Part shown: in pieces, positions 9,910-20,869 of the stretch
Layout: each line of letters starts with the position of its first letter
Position numbering within the stretch: position 1 is the stretch's first letter
Origin: Thermocoleostomius sinensis A174
GTDB taxonomy: Bacteria; Cyanobacteriota; Cyanobacteriia; Elainellales; Elainellaceae
Assembly (NCBI RefSeq): GCF_026802175.1
Contig: NZ_CP113797.1
Span: 2,085,026 to 2,149,025 of the forward strand
DNA length: 64,000 nucleotides
Reading direction: 5' to 3'
Program-made: the position numbers and the translations under genes
Notes under the pieces: model-generated
Seen by the model: only the letters and a program-made list of their open reading frames with translations
What the model was told of the DNA's origin: nothing
The model's database searches: none

Positions 9910-10084
9910 GAACCTAACAACTGGATTTTCAGTTTAAGCCTTAGTTCATTGTCTAACTCAATGCTCAAATCAGGGATAGAATTCCAAGGCTCTCGGTTCT
10001 GCGATCGAACCAACCAATCTTAGGTTCGCGACTCTATTATGGCAGGCTCGGTATTCTGCTAAGCACTGCGCAAATTATTGCGCT

Positions 10085-10255
10085 TTAGTAAAGTCCTAAC
10101 CAAGATAGCAACCCTTGCCCGGTCACATACTCAATGATTAACGTAGCCACAAACCCAATCATGGCAGCACGGCCGTTTAATCGCTCTGCATAATCATTAA
10201 AACCAAACTTGGGTTCTTCAAACTTAGGCGTTACGGAAGGTTGAGGCTGCGTCAT
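10085..10255 (-). CDS. high-light-inducible protein (Hlip / small CAB-like)
   Basis: I translated this 56-residue gene by hand; it is too short for ordinary gene calls. It has one membrane helix with the chlorophyll-binding signature ERLNGRAAMIGF, followed by VATLIIEYVTGQGLLSWLGL. The conserved Glu, Asn and Arg are the chlorophyll a/b-binding residues of the CAB superfamily. Hlips sit in the thylakoid membrane, bind chlorophyll and carotenoid, and protect photosystem II assembly under light stress (family knowledge). The gene is monocistronic, between mmsA and an unknown gene. Confidence 0.93.
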   Translation of the reverse strand: MTQPQPSVTPKFEEPKFGFNDYAERLNGRAAMIGFVATLIIEYVTGQGLLSWLGLY

Positions 10256-10343
10256 GGCAATAGATACAAATCTTTACAATACACCTATTGTAAACGGAGA
10301 TCGACGATCGTCAAGTATCGGCTAGGCTTCAAGATACCATTTT

Positions 10344-10769
10344 TCAAACTTGGGTAAAGCGGGACTCTGACTTCAATAATGCTAGTTCAAAGTTTTGGGC
10401 CCACTGAATGAAATCGGACGAAACAACGGCATCTGCCTGAAGCAAAACCGCTAGATAGTTAGACGGTTGTCGCACGACGAGCACCTGACGATCTTCACCA
10501 TGAATTATGGCATGGCAAAAACCTTCTAACTGCAAGGATGAAGCTAGCAAAGATTGAAGTCCCAATGCTTGAAAGCTAGCCTGTATCCAGTTACCGTTCA
10601 CACTTTTGCTTGTAACAAAGTACTCTTTCGGTAGTCCATTGAGGTCAAAGGTGGCGACCCCAATCACCAAGTTGACATAAGTCAGGTTAAGCTGTTTCGC
10701 TTCCGAACAACTTGACGGAGATCTCGACCGAGAATGGATACTAACAACGCTAGAACGGACTTGTAGCAT
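10344..10769 (-). CDS. conserved protein, possibly roadblock/LC7-like
   Basis: 141 residues from the ATG at 10769; a TTG at 10799 would add 10 residues. No clear ribosome-binding site supports either. The core NLVIGVATFDLNGLPKEYFV, then ASFQALGLQSLLASSLQL and HAIIHGEDRQVLVVRQ, has the alternating strand-helix layout of small roadblock/LC7 regulators of cyanobacterial type. That reading is inference from pattern. No signal peptide. The first 30 residues are Ser/Arg-rich and unlikely to be structured. Confidence 0.65.
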   Translation of the reverse strand: MLQVRSSVVSIHSRSRSPSSCSEAKQLNLTYVNLVIGVATFDLNGLPKEYFVTSKSVNGNWIQASFQALGLQSLLASSLQLEGFCHAIIHGEDRQVLVVRQPSNYLAVLLQADAVVSSDFIQWAQNFELALLKSESRFTQV

Positions 10770-11137
10770 AGCAATAAAAAATAAAGAATCAGAATACAAA
10801 ACTTGGCGCTAGTATTCGAGAAGGCTGTTTGGGCCTTGCTGAACGGATAGATGGGTCTGATCAGGTTGTTTCGTAAAACACCGTGACAGTCGGGAGCAAG
10901 GCTGGCAAATCACGCCTGAATTCAGTCATGCCAAGAGGTGGTTTGAAACACAGCAACAGTTAAGCAAGCTCTCATTTTTAGTCTAAAGAACTTGCCCAAT
11001 TGCAGACCACCGTGCAACTGCTCCGCTTGGAATAAAAAGTTTGTGAATTTAATAAATCAAATGTGAAATTTAGGACGGACCTGTCAAATTCGTCATCTGT
11101 CTTTAGATAGAGTTAATATTCGAGGTTGCACTGCGCT
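10770..11137. other. intergenic region without a recognised gene
   Basis: About 370 bases between two minus-strand genes. There is no open frame with a plausible start. The segment 10890-10960 has several short complementary GC-rich stretches and might fold, but it matches no RNA family I can name. The part from 11030 to 11110 is AT-rich and is the likely downstream flank of the gene at 11138-11392. Confidence 0.4.
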
Positions 11138-11392
11138 TTAAAGTTCAGATGGGGTATCTGGTGCAATCTCAATGCCACCTACTTGCCGAACGACTTGCTG
11201 TTCTGTAATCAGATCGCTCAATTCAGTGACTTCAATACCAATTTGCTGACAGGCTTGGCGAAGTTCCTGCTGAAACGTTGCAACATCTTGACCATATCCA
11301 CACAGATCAGCCGCAACCGTTGGACCTTGTGCTGCATTAGCCTTCGCGCAATCAACCAATTCAATGCCTTTAAGAGGTACAGAAGATGCCAT
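11138..11392 (-). CDS. small conserved cyanobacterial protein
   Basis: 84 residues, soluble. It begins MASSVPLKGIELVDCAKANA and continues GPTVAADLCGYGQDVATFQQ, a pattern I recognise from short hypothetical proteins shared by many cyanobacteria. Two Cys residues (15 and 31) could be paired or metal-linked. No catalytic motif. Function unknown. Confidence 0.72.
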   Translation of the reverse strand: MASSVPLKGIELVDCAKANAAQGPTVAADLCGYGQDVATFQQELRQACQQIGIEVTELSDLITEQQVVRQVGGIEIAPDTPSEL

Positions 11393-11574
11393 AGTTCAAC
11401 GTGATAGTTTCAACGTGATGGGATTGACGACCGATCGCAACTTGCTGGTTAGAGATAGAAACATCCAATTGAAAGTCAGTCTATTGCAAGCCAGTCAATT
11501 TTTAATACCCTATCAGATTGCAGAGTGGGGATGAATCTACCGCAGGTCAAGTCAACCCTGAAATGGGTAGGATG

Positions 11575-12747
11575 CTATTGCCAATATTTACAAGCTGCAT
11601 AGGCCATTGTGACGACCCCTGTCAAGATAGACGCTTCATTGACGTGAAATTGAGGGTGGTGCAGCGGGTAATTGGGTTGATCTGGAAAGCCAACCCCCAA
11701 GCGAAACATGGTTCCAGGCGCATGATCGAGATATAAGGAGAAATCTTCTGCCCCCAGCGACGGTTCCAATAGAATTTGCACGCGATCGCTTCCCCAGGCT
11801 TCTTCGGCCGCCGCTTCCACAATTTGGGTCAGGGCCGCATCGTTTTGCACGGACGGGACACCGCGCCGATAGTTCAAGTGATATTTAGCGCCGTAGGATT
11901 GGCACACGTTAGCGACAATATTTTCAATCCAGTTGGGCAGTGCTGCACTGGTTTCAGGATGCAACGATCGCACCGTTCCTGACAAGCGCACCTGATCAGC
12001 AATGACATTGGGGGCACGTCCACCATGAATTTGCCCAATGGTTAAGACAACGGGACGCAACGGATTTTGGGTGCGACTGATGGCTTGCTGGACCATTGTG
12101 ATCACCTGTGAGGCAATCCAGATGGCATCGATCGCCTCGTGAGGACGAGCACCGTGTCCTGATTCGCCCTGAATAATAATCTCTAAATCATCGGCGGCAG
12201 CGGTTAACGCTCCATAGCGAATCCCTACCGAACCACCTGGAATGCTAGGAAACACATGCACTCCAAAAATGGCATCAACTCCTTCCATCACGCCATCTTG
12301 AATCATCCAATTCGCTCCTTGCGCTGTTTCCTCGGCTGGTTGAAACAAGAAGCGAATTTTTCCTGGCAACGGTTCACCCAATTGCGACAGCACCATCGCC
12401 GTTCCTAACCCCACCGTTGTGTGCACATCATGACCACAAGCGTGCATAATACCAGGCTGGTGCGAAGCATAGTCTAAATTACTACGTTCTTGAATGGGCA
12501 GGGCATCCATGTCAGTACGGATGGCCAATAAGCGCTTATCATCTCCTAACCCTGGCAGTTCGCCTACCACGCCTGTTTTACCGACCAACTCTTGCACATG
12601 GAGACCGCAAGATGATAAGACCCCAGCAACATAGGCAGCCGTTTGATATTCCTGTCCGCTCAATTCGGGATGACTGTGGAGATGGCGGCGAATTTCAATT
12701 AATCGAGGCGCAAGATTGACTGCAATATCTTTTATCCGACTTAGCAT
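11575..12747 (-). CDS. M20-family metallo-amidohydrolase (N-acyl-amino-acid / IAA-type)
   Basis: A zinc- or manganese-dependent hydrolase that removes acyl groups from amino acids or related amides. The 390 residues are the full family length. MHACGHDVHTTVGLG holds the first metal His-x-Asp and the neighbouring His; QPAEETAQGA holds the catalytic Glu pair; the dimerisation domain follows, and EPSLGAEDFSLYLDHAPG near the end supplies another conserved metal-site region. No signal peptide, so cytoplasmic. Substrate cannot be read from sequence; the group includes hippurate, N-acetyl-amino-acid and IAA-amino-acid hydrolases. Confidence 0.9.
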   Translation of the reverse strand: MLSRIKDIAVNLAPRLIEIRRHLHSHPELSGQEYQTAAYVAGVLSSCGLHVQELVGKTGVVGELPGLGDDKRLLAIRTDMDALPIQERSNLDYASHQPGIMHACGHDVHTTVGLGTAMVLSQLGEPLPGKIRFLFQPAEETAQGANWMIQDGVMEGVDAIFGVHVFPSIPGGSVGIRYGALTAAADDLEIIIQGESGHGARPHEAIDAIWIASQVITMVQQAISRTQNPLRPVVLTIGQIHGGRAPNVIADQVRLSGTVRSLHPETSAALPNWIENIVANVCQSYGAKYHLNYRRGVPSVQNDAALTQIVEAAAEEAWGSDRVQILLEPSLGAEDFSLYLDHAPGTMFRLGVGFPDQPNYPLHHPQFHVNEASILTGVVTMAYAACKYWQ

Positions 12748-12956
12748 TAGAAAAAATTAAGAGACTCTTAACTCATCATAGTTTCCCAAGTTTGTCTGCT
12801 TTCGTTGGATCTGGCTCTGATATGATGCGAATTATACACAGTACTGAAATTTTTACTGAAATTTCAAGAAGTTTTAATCAATTTTTACCATCTGGAAACA
12901 AATTGTCTGTACGACGCTTCACAAGATTGAAGGAGGGAGCAAGGGAGGGGCAGGAT

Positions 12957-13688
12957 ATGAAATTAGGTTATGTAATTGGCAGTTTTGTGGTTTTGGTGGT
13001 CGGCGTTGGCTGGCGGCTGGGGATTGGGCGTGAGGACGCCCCCATGCATACGGTGCAAATGCGTGCTCCTGATGAGGCGATCGTCCAAAACAAAATGGAG
13101 TTAAACGCTAGCTTGATTGAGCTTGCATCGGTAGAGTCTGGTTCTGAACCGATCGCGTCTTCCTCGGTTCATGCTTCTATTAGCGAGCCGCTTGAACCAG
13201 CACCCTCTGCTAGCACTCCTCAAGTTGAAGTATCTACGACGATTGCTGAGTTCGACTCACTATCATATTGTGACCAGATGGATGCTCTCGATCGGGCGGG
13301 CAAGTCAGTTAGCGAATTTGTTCTGAACAGCGGGCTGTTTTCTCAATATGATCAGGCACAGCAATCTGAGTGTCCGTGGCACCGATCGCAACTTGATTTA
13401 GCCTATCAAATTCTTTATCCGCCCTTAATTGCCGCAGCTTCAACCACAGATACTAGCGGATCTGGGGATAGCGTTGAGGTGAATCGTAGTAACGATAAGA
13501 CCATCGCCTATGAAGACGGGTATAACAACCAAGCTGAATTTAACGCTCAGCTACCATTGATGCCGCCTCGGTATCGTCTATCTAGAAGACAGTGGTGGAG
13601 ATATCAGCAAAGACGGGCCAACCAATGGCGTCAGTCAACTTGGAGGACCTCGGACAGTTGGCCACCTGGGGAAACCGCGCAACCCTAG
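12957..13688 (+). CDS. membrane-anchored or exported protein of unknown function
   Basis: 243 residues from the ATG at 12957, which has AGGAGGG and GGGAGGGGCAGG upstream; an upstream in-frame start at 12792 has no such support. The N-terminus MKLGYVIGSFVVLVVGVGWRL is a single hydrophobic segment, either an uncleaved anchor or a signal. A low-complexity Ser/Glu/Pro region follows. The core has two Cys (SYCDQMDALDRAGKS, SECPWHRSQLDL). The tail is rich in Arg, Trp and Gln (RRQWWRYQQRRANQWRQSTW), which is striking. No family recognised. Confidence 0.62.
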   Translation: MKLGYVIGSFVVLVVGVGWRLGIGREDAPMHTVQMRAPDEAIVQNKMELNASLIELASVESGSEPIASSSVHASISEPLEPAPSASTPQVEVSTTIAEFDSLSYCDQMDALDRAGKSVSEFVLNSGLFSQYDQAQQSECPWHRSQLDLAYQILYPPLIAAASTTDTSGSGDSVEVNRSNDKTIAYEDGYNNQAEFNAQLPLMPPRYRLSRRQWWRYQQRRANQWRQSTWRTSDSWPPGETAQP

Positions 13689-13749
13689 ATTAGGGGATGG
13701 TCAGCAGCATCCCCATCATCCGCCATACTTGGCAGAACATAATTGCCAT

Positions 13750-13780
13750 AAAAATACGGGCACGATCGGCGCGCCCGTAT
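13750..13780 (-). terminator. rho-independent terminator of the BON-domain gene
   Basis: On the minus strand ATACGGGC pairs with GCCCGTAT (8 bp, 11-base loop) and is followed by a T-run. It lies about 70 bases downstream of the stop codon of the gene at 13852-14196. Confidence 0.75.
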
Positions 13781-13851
13781 GAGACAAAGTCCCAGAATAT
13801 TTCAGGTAAACCAACGTCATTCAGTCTATTCAAACTAGTCAAATTCCAGCA

Positions 13852-14196
13852 TTAACCAACCGTGACTTGGCTAGCATCTACCTCAGTGGCTCCTTTCACG
13901 CCTTTGGCAATCGAGGTTGCTTTGTTTAAGTAATCTTGACTAGGCACTTTTCCCTTCAGCACGACCTTGCTACCCAGTTGAGCAACCCAAAGTGTACCGA
14001 CATCATCTAACTGTGGATCTTGGTCAAAAGCCAAAGCCACGCGCTTGGCTAATCCACTTTCGTCAAACTCGCCATCTAAACCAACTTTCTCGGGAGGAAT
14101 AGTCGCTCCGCCGGATGGTTTGGCAGCAGGGGCAGATGCCGCAGGAGCATTTTGCTTCTTCTTGCTACCGGGAAAGAGTCTATCTAACCAACCCAT
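13852..14196 (-). CDS. BON-domain protein
   Basis: 114 residues. A short basic N-terminus (MGWLDRLFPGSKKKQ) and an Ala/Pro-rich linker lead to one BON domain from about residue 40 to the end, with strand-helix pattern LAKRVALAFDQDPQLDDVGT, LWVAQLGSKVVLKGKVPS and KATSIAKGVKGATEVDASQV. BON domains often bind phospholipid or small ligands in the envelope, but there is no signal peptide here, so it is probably cytoplasmic. GAGGTATACCC precedes the ATG. It is divergent from pyrG. Confidence 0.85.
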   Translation of the reverse strand: MGWLDRLFPGSKKKQNAPAASAPAAKPSGGATIPPEKVGLDGEFDESGLAKRVALAFDQDPQLDDVGTLWVAQLGSKVVLKGKVPSQDYLNKATSIAKGVKGATEVDASQVTVG

Positions 14197-14427
14197 GGGT
14201 ATACCTCGTCAAAATAAACTAATGCATCACCCTGATCAAACCCTGATTCATCGAACGATGAACCAATTGAGGTCAATTAAATCAGGAGGGGCAATTGGAA
14301 CACTCCTCATTATATCGATCGTCCTTCACTCTTAAAACGCCCTTTAAATAACAGAGCGGTTGCCTTGATTTCCCCTTCTTCCCCTCGTCCGAAATGCTGA
14401 ACCCTATGCCAGAATGAATTGGGTTGA

Positions 14428-16092
<1,665 letters not shown>

Positions 16093-16720
16093 GATTAAAC
16101 TAGATAGACCACCTAACCAGGTGAGCTTCAGAGGCTAACGAGGTTGCAGCTAATCGCATCAATGTTGCGATCAATTTCTATCAGGATAAAAAACGATAAA
16201 ATCGATCGACATACTACATGATCTTTACTGCATTCTGCTGATACCTCGGTCCTCTTACAAGGTATTCTTGTCAATCTTCATCTACCCTTTATAGAAATTT
16301 TAAGAAGTTTGAATGAATGGGCGCAAGGCATTGCTCTGCTGCCACCTCCGCAGTATTCTCATGATCAATTTCAGCAACCATCAATCCATCAACCATTGGT
16401 GATCAAGGGTGTCAATCTACGCATGAAGGAGGTCTATGCAAACGTTGGAATGATTAGGAGTCGGGCAAGGGCGATCGAAACCGCCCCTCTTAACGTCCTC
16501 ACCATAGCCCTGAGCTAAAACACTGTGCCGTGCGATGGAACAGGCAAGTTTAGTCGCTGCTCTTTGCATCTAGCTTGTAGCTAGCATCGATGAGTTCAGA
16601 CCACAGGGTTCTGTGTTTCTCATTACATTCCATATCGTTACTATTTATCGGTTTACATTTATTCGCTAGATCATTTATTAATCGGGGCTGCTGCCTCATT
16701 GCGGTTCTATCAGCAGGTAG
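16093..16720. other. intergenic region without a supported gene
   Basis: About 630 bases after pyrG. One 69-codon frame (16309-16518) exists but has no ribosome-binding site and no family-like sequence. The rest is AT-rich, with stops in all frames. No tRNA, terminator with a clear T-run, or repeat array was seen. Confidence 0.45.
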
Positions 16721-17041
16721 CTAGCAGTAGCCACGAACATCTTCGCCACATTCATCCGCTAAGAAACAGAGGGCACGAAATCGTAGTCCTACAACCTCTT
16801 CGTAGAGGGGGTTGAGTTTGCATAGCGGTGGGATGTGGGCAATCTTACGACCGAATAGGTAAATATCTCGCTCGAATGGACACTGTATCGGAATCATGCG
16901 ACATATTGCGTGAGCGATCGGAGTGCTGCGGATTTGTATGCCATTAATCCAATATCGTAGCGGGTATAGCCAGTCGATCGATTGGAGCATTGCAATCGCA
17001 GAACTGAGAAAGTGATGGGTGGTTGTAATGGAGCCAAACAT
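16721..17041 (-). CDS. Mo-dependent nitrogenase C-terminal-domain protein
   Basis: 106 residues. The C-terminal two thirds (CPFERDIYLFGRKIAHIPPL, CKLNPLYEEVVGLRFRALCF, LADECGEDVRGYC) match the small domain called Mo-nitro_C, named because it occurs at the end of some Mo-nitrogenase-related annotations. It is widespread as a stand-alone protein in cyanobacteria (from memory). Five Cys residues fall in this part, including CPFE, PLCKL and the last residue. Despite the name there is no evidence that it takes part in nitrogen fixation; no nif gene is in the window. Confidence 0.85.
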   Translation of the reverse strand: MFGSITTTHHFLSSAIAMLQSIDWLYPLRYWINGIQIRSTPIAHAICRMIPIQCPFERDIYLFGRKIAHIPPLCKLNPLYEEVVGLRFRALCFLADECGEDVRGYC

Positions 17042-17522
17042 AATGCTGTGTGTCTTTGTGCTAACTGTCTACTATTAGCTTAGTCATAAAAAGGGTAAAT
17101 GCAAATAGAGCAAAAATATAACTTTCATTTATAATCCATAATCTTCGCTTAAGTGTCTCTGCTTGAGTCTATACTTCCCATTCAGTGGAACCTTGTTGCG
17201 CAGCGTTCAGTAGTTTCACGGCTTTGTCCTTTAACTATTAGCTTCTATAATTCACTAGCATTCAACTTCTTATAGAAGATTGATTGTTTGCTCGTTCGCG
17301 AATGCGATTATCAACTGGTTGACGTTATGATTCCATTGGCATGAGTGCTCAATAGAAATAATTCAGTGTTTTTTATTTGTCAAGAATAGCTTCGTTCAAA
17401 AAGTAAGTATCGACTCAATTCCTTTGAAAATGGGGGTTTTGCCCCTCTGGTCAACACGTCAAATCACAAAATATGATTCAATTTGGCGAGGAATATTCGG
17501 TGGCAAAATAACGAGGAAAATA
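17042..17522. other. AT-rich intergenic region between divergent genes
   Basis: About 480 bases separating the minus-strand Mo-nitro_C gene from the plus-strand gene at 17523. It should hold both promoters. I see no open frame with support, no strong inverted repeat and no recognised operator. Confidence 0.4.
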
Positions 17523-18056
17523 ATGACTTGGCTCTACACAATACTTAGTTTAGTGGGTTTGTTTCTTGCCTATAGAGTGTTATGTGCCGTCCTAGATTTT
17601 TACATTGCTGCAACGAACCAAACGAAACGGGGAATGTCGGTTCTATTAGAGACGATCGGCGGTAATCTCATAATTTTTCTTGGGTTCTTGGCATTTCTCT
17701 GTGTCTACTTGACCCAGCCTCCAATCAAGTTTGATGTCTGGGAGTCAGCCGGATGGCGGACAGAGGTGATTGAATCTACCAATATAGATGGAATTTTGAC
17801 GGGAATTAGTCAGCGATATCGGGATCAACGTGCTTCGGCAACTTACCTGTGGAACAATGCCAAAGCGTTGTCTCGTCAAGCCCAGAGATTATCTCGTAGC
17901 AGCCAGGGTAGTGCCTGTTCTAGTATGACCTCCGACTCTAAAGACCTGGTGCTTCAGTTTTGTGTACAGGGAGATGCTTCCCGCTTTGAAGTGACCTATC
18001 CAAAGCCTGCTGCCCCTGCTTTGGCACAAGTTTCGCAAGAGAAAACGTCGCAATAG
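17523..18056 (+). CDS. two-helix membrane protein of unknown function
   Basis: 177 residues from the ATG at 17523, preceded by GAGGAAA; a possible ATG at 17424 would add 33 residues of unlikely composition. Two membrane helices are clear: TWLYTILSLVGLFLAYRVLC near the start and GGNLIIFLGFLAFLCVYL near residue 50. The remainder, from about residue 68, is a soluble domain containing a Ser/Arg/Gln-rich helix (ALSRQAQRLSRSSQGSAC) and ends in a short Ala/Pro tail. No family recognised. Confidence 0.65.
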   Translation: MTWLYTILSLVGLFLAYRVLCAVLDFYIAATNQTKRGMSVLLETIGGNLIIFLGFLAFLCVYLTQPPIKFDVWESAGWRTEVIESTNIDGILTGISQRYRDQRASATYLWNNAKALSRQAQRLSRSSQGSACSSMTSDSKDLVLQFCVQGDASRFEVTYPKPAAPALAQVSQEKTSQ

Positions 18057-18290
18057 CAGGTGAGTAACCCCTGCAAGCTATTTCAGTTGAACTTGCTGCT
18101 CAAACTGAATCAACGCTAACACGCGATAGTATGGTTCTAACGCGACAGAGCCGTATTGTTCAGTTGCAACGTTGCAGCTACGGCAATAGATAGAACTGCC
18201 GGGAGCGTTTCTTGAATTTGCTTCCTATAACCTGACAGTGTTAATTGTCCTCATTGATTGTCCTCACATTGCCATCTGCTGCCCCGGATG

Positions 18291-18650
18291 TCACAAATTT
18301 GATGTTTGTCGAGGTGGGGTTCGCAGCCCAAAATAGGTTAGCACTAACTCATTATTTCCCTGATTTATCACCTCGTGCATCTCTCCCGGTTCTACTACAA
18401 TACAAACGCCAGCTTCTAGAGCATAGGATTGCTCATTGACGTTCATGACGCCTGTCCCCGCTTCAACGAAAAACACTTCGCACATATCGGTATGAGTATG
18501 GGCTGCTGCCACTTGACCGGGGGCAAACCGAGCTTGAGAAAAATTGGTTAAATGGGGCAGTTCTCCCAAACGTAGCATCACCTTCTTTTGAATTTCGGGA
18601 TTGTGGGAAACGGGTTCTTCAGGAATCTGACTTAGGGTAACGTATTTCAC
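18291..18650 (-). CDS. cupin-domain protein
   Basis: About 119 residues forming one conserved beta-barrel. The first cupin motif is in FAPGQVAAAHTHTDMCEVFF with metal ligands His-x-His and Glu; the second is in VEPGEMHEVINQGNNEL with the last His. A metal-binding small-molecule or sensor role is likely, substrate unknown. I chose the GTG at 18650 because AAGGAG sits 5 bases upstream; the GTG at 18656 overlaps that site. The protein is cytoplasmic, with no operon partner. Confidence 0.85.
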   Translation of the reverse strand: MKYVTLSQIPEEPVSHNPEIQKKVMLRLGELPHLTNFSQARFAPGQVAAAHTHTDMCEVFFVEAGTGVMNVNEQSYALEAGVCIVVEPGEMHEVINQGNNELVLTYFGLRTPPRQTSNL

Positions 18651-18858
18651 ACTCACTCCTTGTGGTTCGCTTTAGTTGACTTGAGATCCGCTTCATGCAT
18701 GATGCTACTGATTGCAAACTGAGTCATACTGACAATGATCCCTGATCAATCGGCAATGAGGCAGTTCTGATCGAATAGTCCGATCGGCAATGCAAACATT
18801 GATGGTACTCAGTCTTTTAGTTGCAGCGTCTCGATTCAACCTCTGTTCAATTTAGCGT

Positions 18859-19791
18859 ATGTTCGATTCACACCAGCAGCCCCCCACCTTATCTTCATCT
18901 CCACGGCGACTTCGCCAAGCCTGTACGGCTGGTGAGTTTTTAGTGACAGCAGAAGTGATGCCACCCAAGGGAGGGAACCCGGCTCATATGGTAAGCATGG
19001 CCAAGCAACTAAGAGGACGGGTGCATGCCATCAATGTTACAGATGGTAGCCGTGCGGTATTGCGTATGTCATCGCTTGCAGCTTCAACGGTATTACTTCA
19101 GCACGGACTAGAGCCAATTTGTCAGATGGCTTGTCGCGATCGCAACGTCATTGGACTTCAGGCAGATTTAATGGGTGCCCAAGCCTTAGGCATTCGTAAT
19201 ATTTTGGCGTTAACAGGCGATCCGGTCAAGGCTGGAGATCATCCCTCTGCTCGTAGCGTGTTTGAACTAGAATCGGTACGGTTGCTGAAGTTAATTGCTA
19301 AGCTGAACCAAGGGCTTGATTTCAACGATAAGCCCTTAACGGATGGAGCCACTGAATTATTTGTTGGAGCGGCGATCGATCCACAGTCTCAAAGTTGGTC
19401 TGGGTTACAGCGTCGCTTTGAACGAAAATTGGCAGCAGGAGCACAATTCTTTCAAAGCCAATTGATCAGCGATTTTGATCGACTAGAAAAATTCATGAAT
19501 CAAATTGCCGCAGGGTGTCAACGGCCGATTTTGGCAGGAATTTTTTTGCTGAAATCTGCCAAAAACGCAAATTTTATCAATCGCAATGTTCCGGGTGTTT
19601 TTATTCCTCAATCCATCATCGATCGGCTGGAACAAGCCGCTGATCCTTTGGATGAAGGAATTACGATCGCTGCTGAGCAAGTTCGCATGGCCAAGCAATT
19701 GTGTCAGGGAGTTCATATCATGGCTGTCCGCCGTGAAGACTTGATTCCCGAAATTTTGAATCGGGCTGGAATTTCAGCAATTGGGGAGTAG
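18859..19791 (+). CDS. metF: methylenetetrahydrofolate reductase family protein
   Basis: 310 residues with the TIM-barrel pattern of MetF: FLVTAEVMPPKGGNP (first strand with the catalytic Glu), AINVTDGSRAVLRMSS, ICQMACRDRNVIGLQADLMG, NILALTGDPVKAGDH (folate/FAD region), and GAQFFQSQLISDFDRLEKFM. The enzyme reduces 5,10-methylene-THF to 5-methyl-THF for methionine synthesis, using bound FAD. The N-terminal 25 residues are a Ser/Pro-rich extension. The sequence is more like the divergent cyanobacterial group than E. coli MetF, so the electron donor is uncertain. Confidence 0.85.
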   Translation: MFDSHQQPPTLSSSPRRLRQACTAGEFLVTAEVMPPKGGNPAHMVSMAKQLRGRVHAINVTDGSRAVLRMSSLAASTVLLQHGLEPICQMACRDRNVIGLQADLMGAQALGIRNILALTGDPVKAGDHPSARSVFELESVRLLKLIAKLNQGLDFNDKPLTDGATELFVGAAIDPQSQSWSGLQRRFERKLAAGAQFFQSQLISDFDRLEKFMNQIAAGCQRPILAGIFLLKSAKNANFINRNVPGVFIPQSIIDRLEQAADPLDEGITIAAEQVRMAKQLCQGVHIMAVRREDLIPEILNRAGISAIGE

Positions 19792-20009
19792 GAATTGGCA
19801 ATCGGGGAGATAAAAGGAAAAGAGACAAAGAGGTAATCGGCAAAATAACGTTCTCCCTCTTTTCCTGTTTTCACCCACTCATCTGCCCTTGATGCCCCCT
19901 TTCTATCTCGTCTACCCCACCTCTGTGGGTTTTATGTGGGGTTTCGCCCCTCTTGTATTTTCCGCTGGAGGTTGTCATGATCGGCTCAGTGACGATTTTC
20001 AGGAACTCC

Positions 20010-20043
20010 AAGCCCTCAAATCAGACCGGTTGGGGGCTTTTTT
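20010..20043 (+). terminator. rho-independent terminator
   Basis: AAGCCCTCAA pairs with TTGGGGGCTT (10 bp with one G-T pair; 10-base loop) and is followed by six T. It lies about 220 bases after the MetF-like gene and could end that transcript. A series of GTGGGG/CCCCAC hairpins occurs just before it (19914-19960). Confidence 0.7.
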
Positions 20044-20085
20044 GCGTCTTTCAATCTACTAGCGATCGGTTCTTGCTGCTCTTTA

Positions 20086-20628
20086 TTATTCTTGGTGCTG
20101 TTCATAATCTTCAGCGGATTCAGGATTCAGTTCCCAACGCCGATCGTCTCGTTCCTCTAGCAAGTCATTGATCCTAACATCGGTACGATCATCAAGTTCC
20201 ACACCAGCGGCGGCAGCTAAGTTTTCAACAATGTCTTGATCAGGTGTTGCGGCTGTTCCCCCGACAGCTTCATCTCCAACCGCACTAGCTTCTTCATAGT
20301 TAGCATCGATGTCGCCTCCTGTCAGGACTGAATCACTATCATCCGCAAAAGGAGCATTACTGTGTCGAGAATACCGTCCGGCTCGATCGGTAGGTTTTCC
20401 TTGCACTCCTGTGCCATAGGAGATATTGGAGGCTTGAGAGCGATCGTCAACGTTTTTGTCGTCTTCTGGTTCCTCAAAAGCACTACCAGCCTCCACTTCA
20501 GCGCTGTTAACTAGCTCGTCTACGGCAACTGTGCCAAGAATGTCTTGCTCAAGATTGGTTGATTGGTTGGTTGTACGTTGAGCGCCTTCAGTTGATTGAT
20601 TTTTTGATGAACGGTTTTTGCTGTCCAT
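20086..20628 (-). CDS. DUF6335-type acidic protein
   Basis: 180 residues, very acidic and largely without hydrophobic runs, so probably poorly ordered. The second half (DSVLTGGDIDANYEEASAVG, DEAVGGTAATPDQDIVENLA, RRWELNPESAEDYEQHQE) matches a small protein family common in cyanobacteria and numbered DUF6335 to my memory. The first half is Ser/Asn/Gln-rich. GGGAGAGTC 7 bases before the ATG is a good ribosome-binding site. Function unknown; such proteins are often stress related, which is inference. Confidence 0.78.
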   Translation of the reverse strand: MDSKNRSSKNQSTEGAQRTTNQSTNLEQDILGTVAVDELVNSAEVEAGSAFEEPEDDKNVDDRSQASNISYGTGVQGKPTDRAGRYSRHSNAPFADDSDSVLTGGDIDANYEEASAVGDEAVGGTAATPDQDIVENLAAAAGVELDDRTDVRINDLLEERDDRRWELNPESAEDYEQHQE

Positions 20629-20869
20629 AAAGACTCTCCCCTACTATAGAGATGTATAGTGATAGCCATCCGCTTCACTGTGCTATATCTGCAAAGTAGC
20701 TAACTTGACGACAAAACCGAATCATCACATAGGTAGACCTTCGGTAACTCAGCCATCAGGGGCCCCTGTATGGCAAAAGCAGAACTCATACTGGGAGTTG
20801 ACAAGTTTTAATATTTAGTGACAACAAGCTAAAAAGATTCTACCTGTCCGCTTACATTATTCACTGCTC

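Noticed and set aside
16309-16518. 69-codon open frame after pyrG
   Set aside because: No ribosome-binding site, no family-like composition, and surrounded by stop-rich AT DNA.
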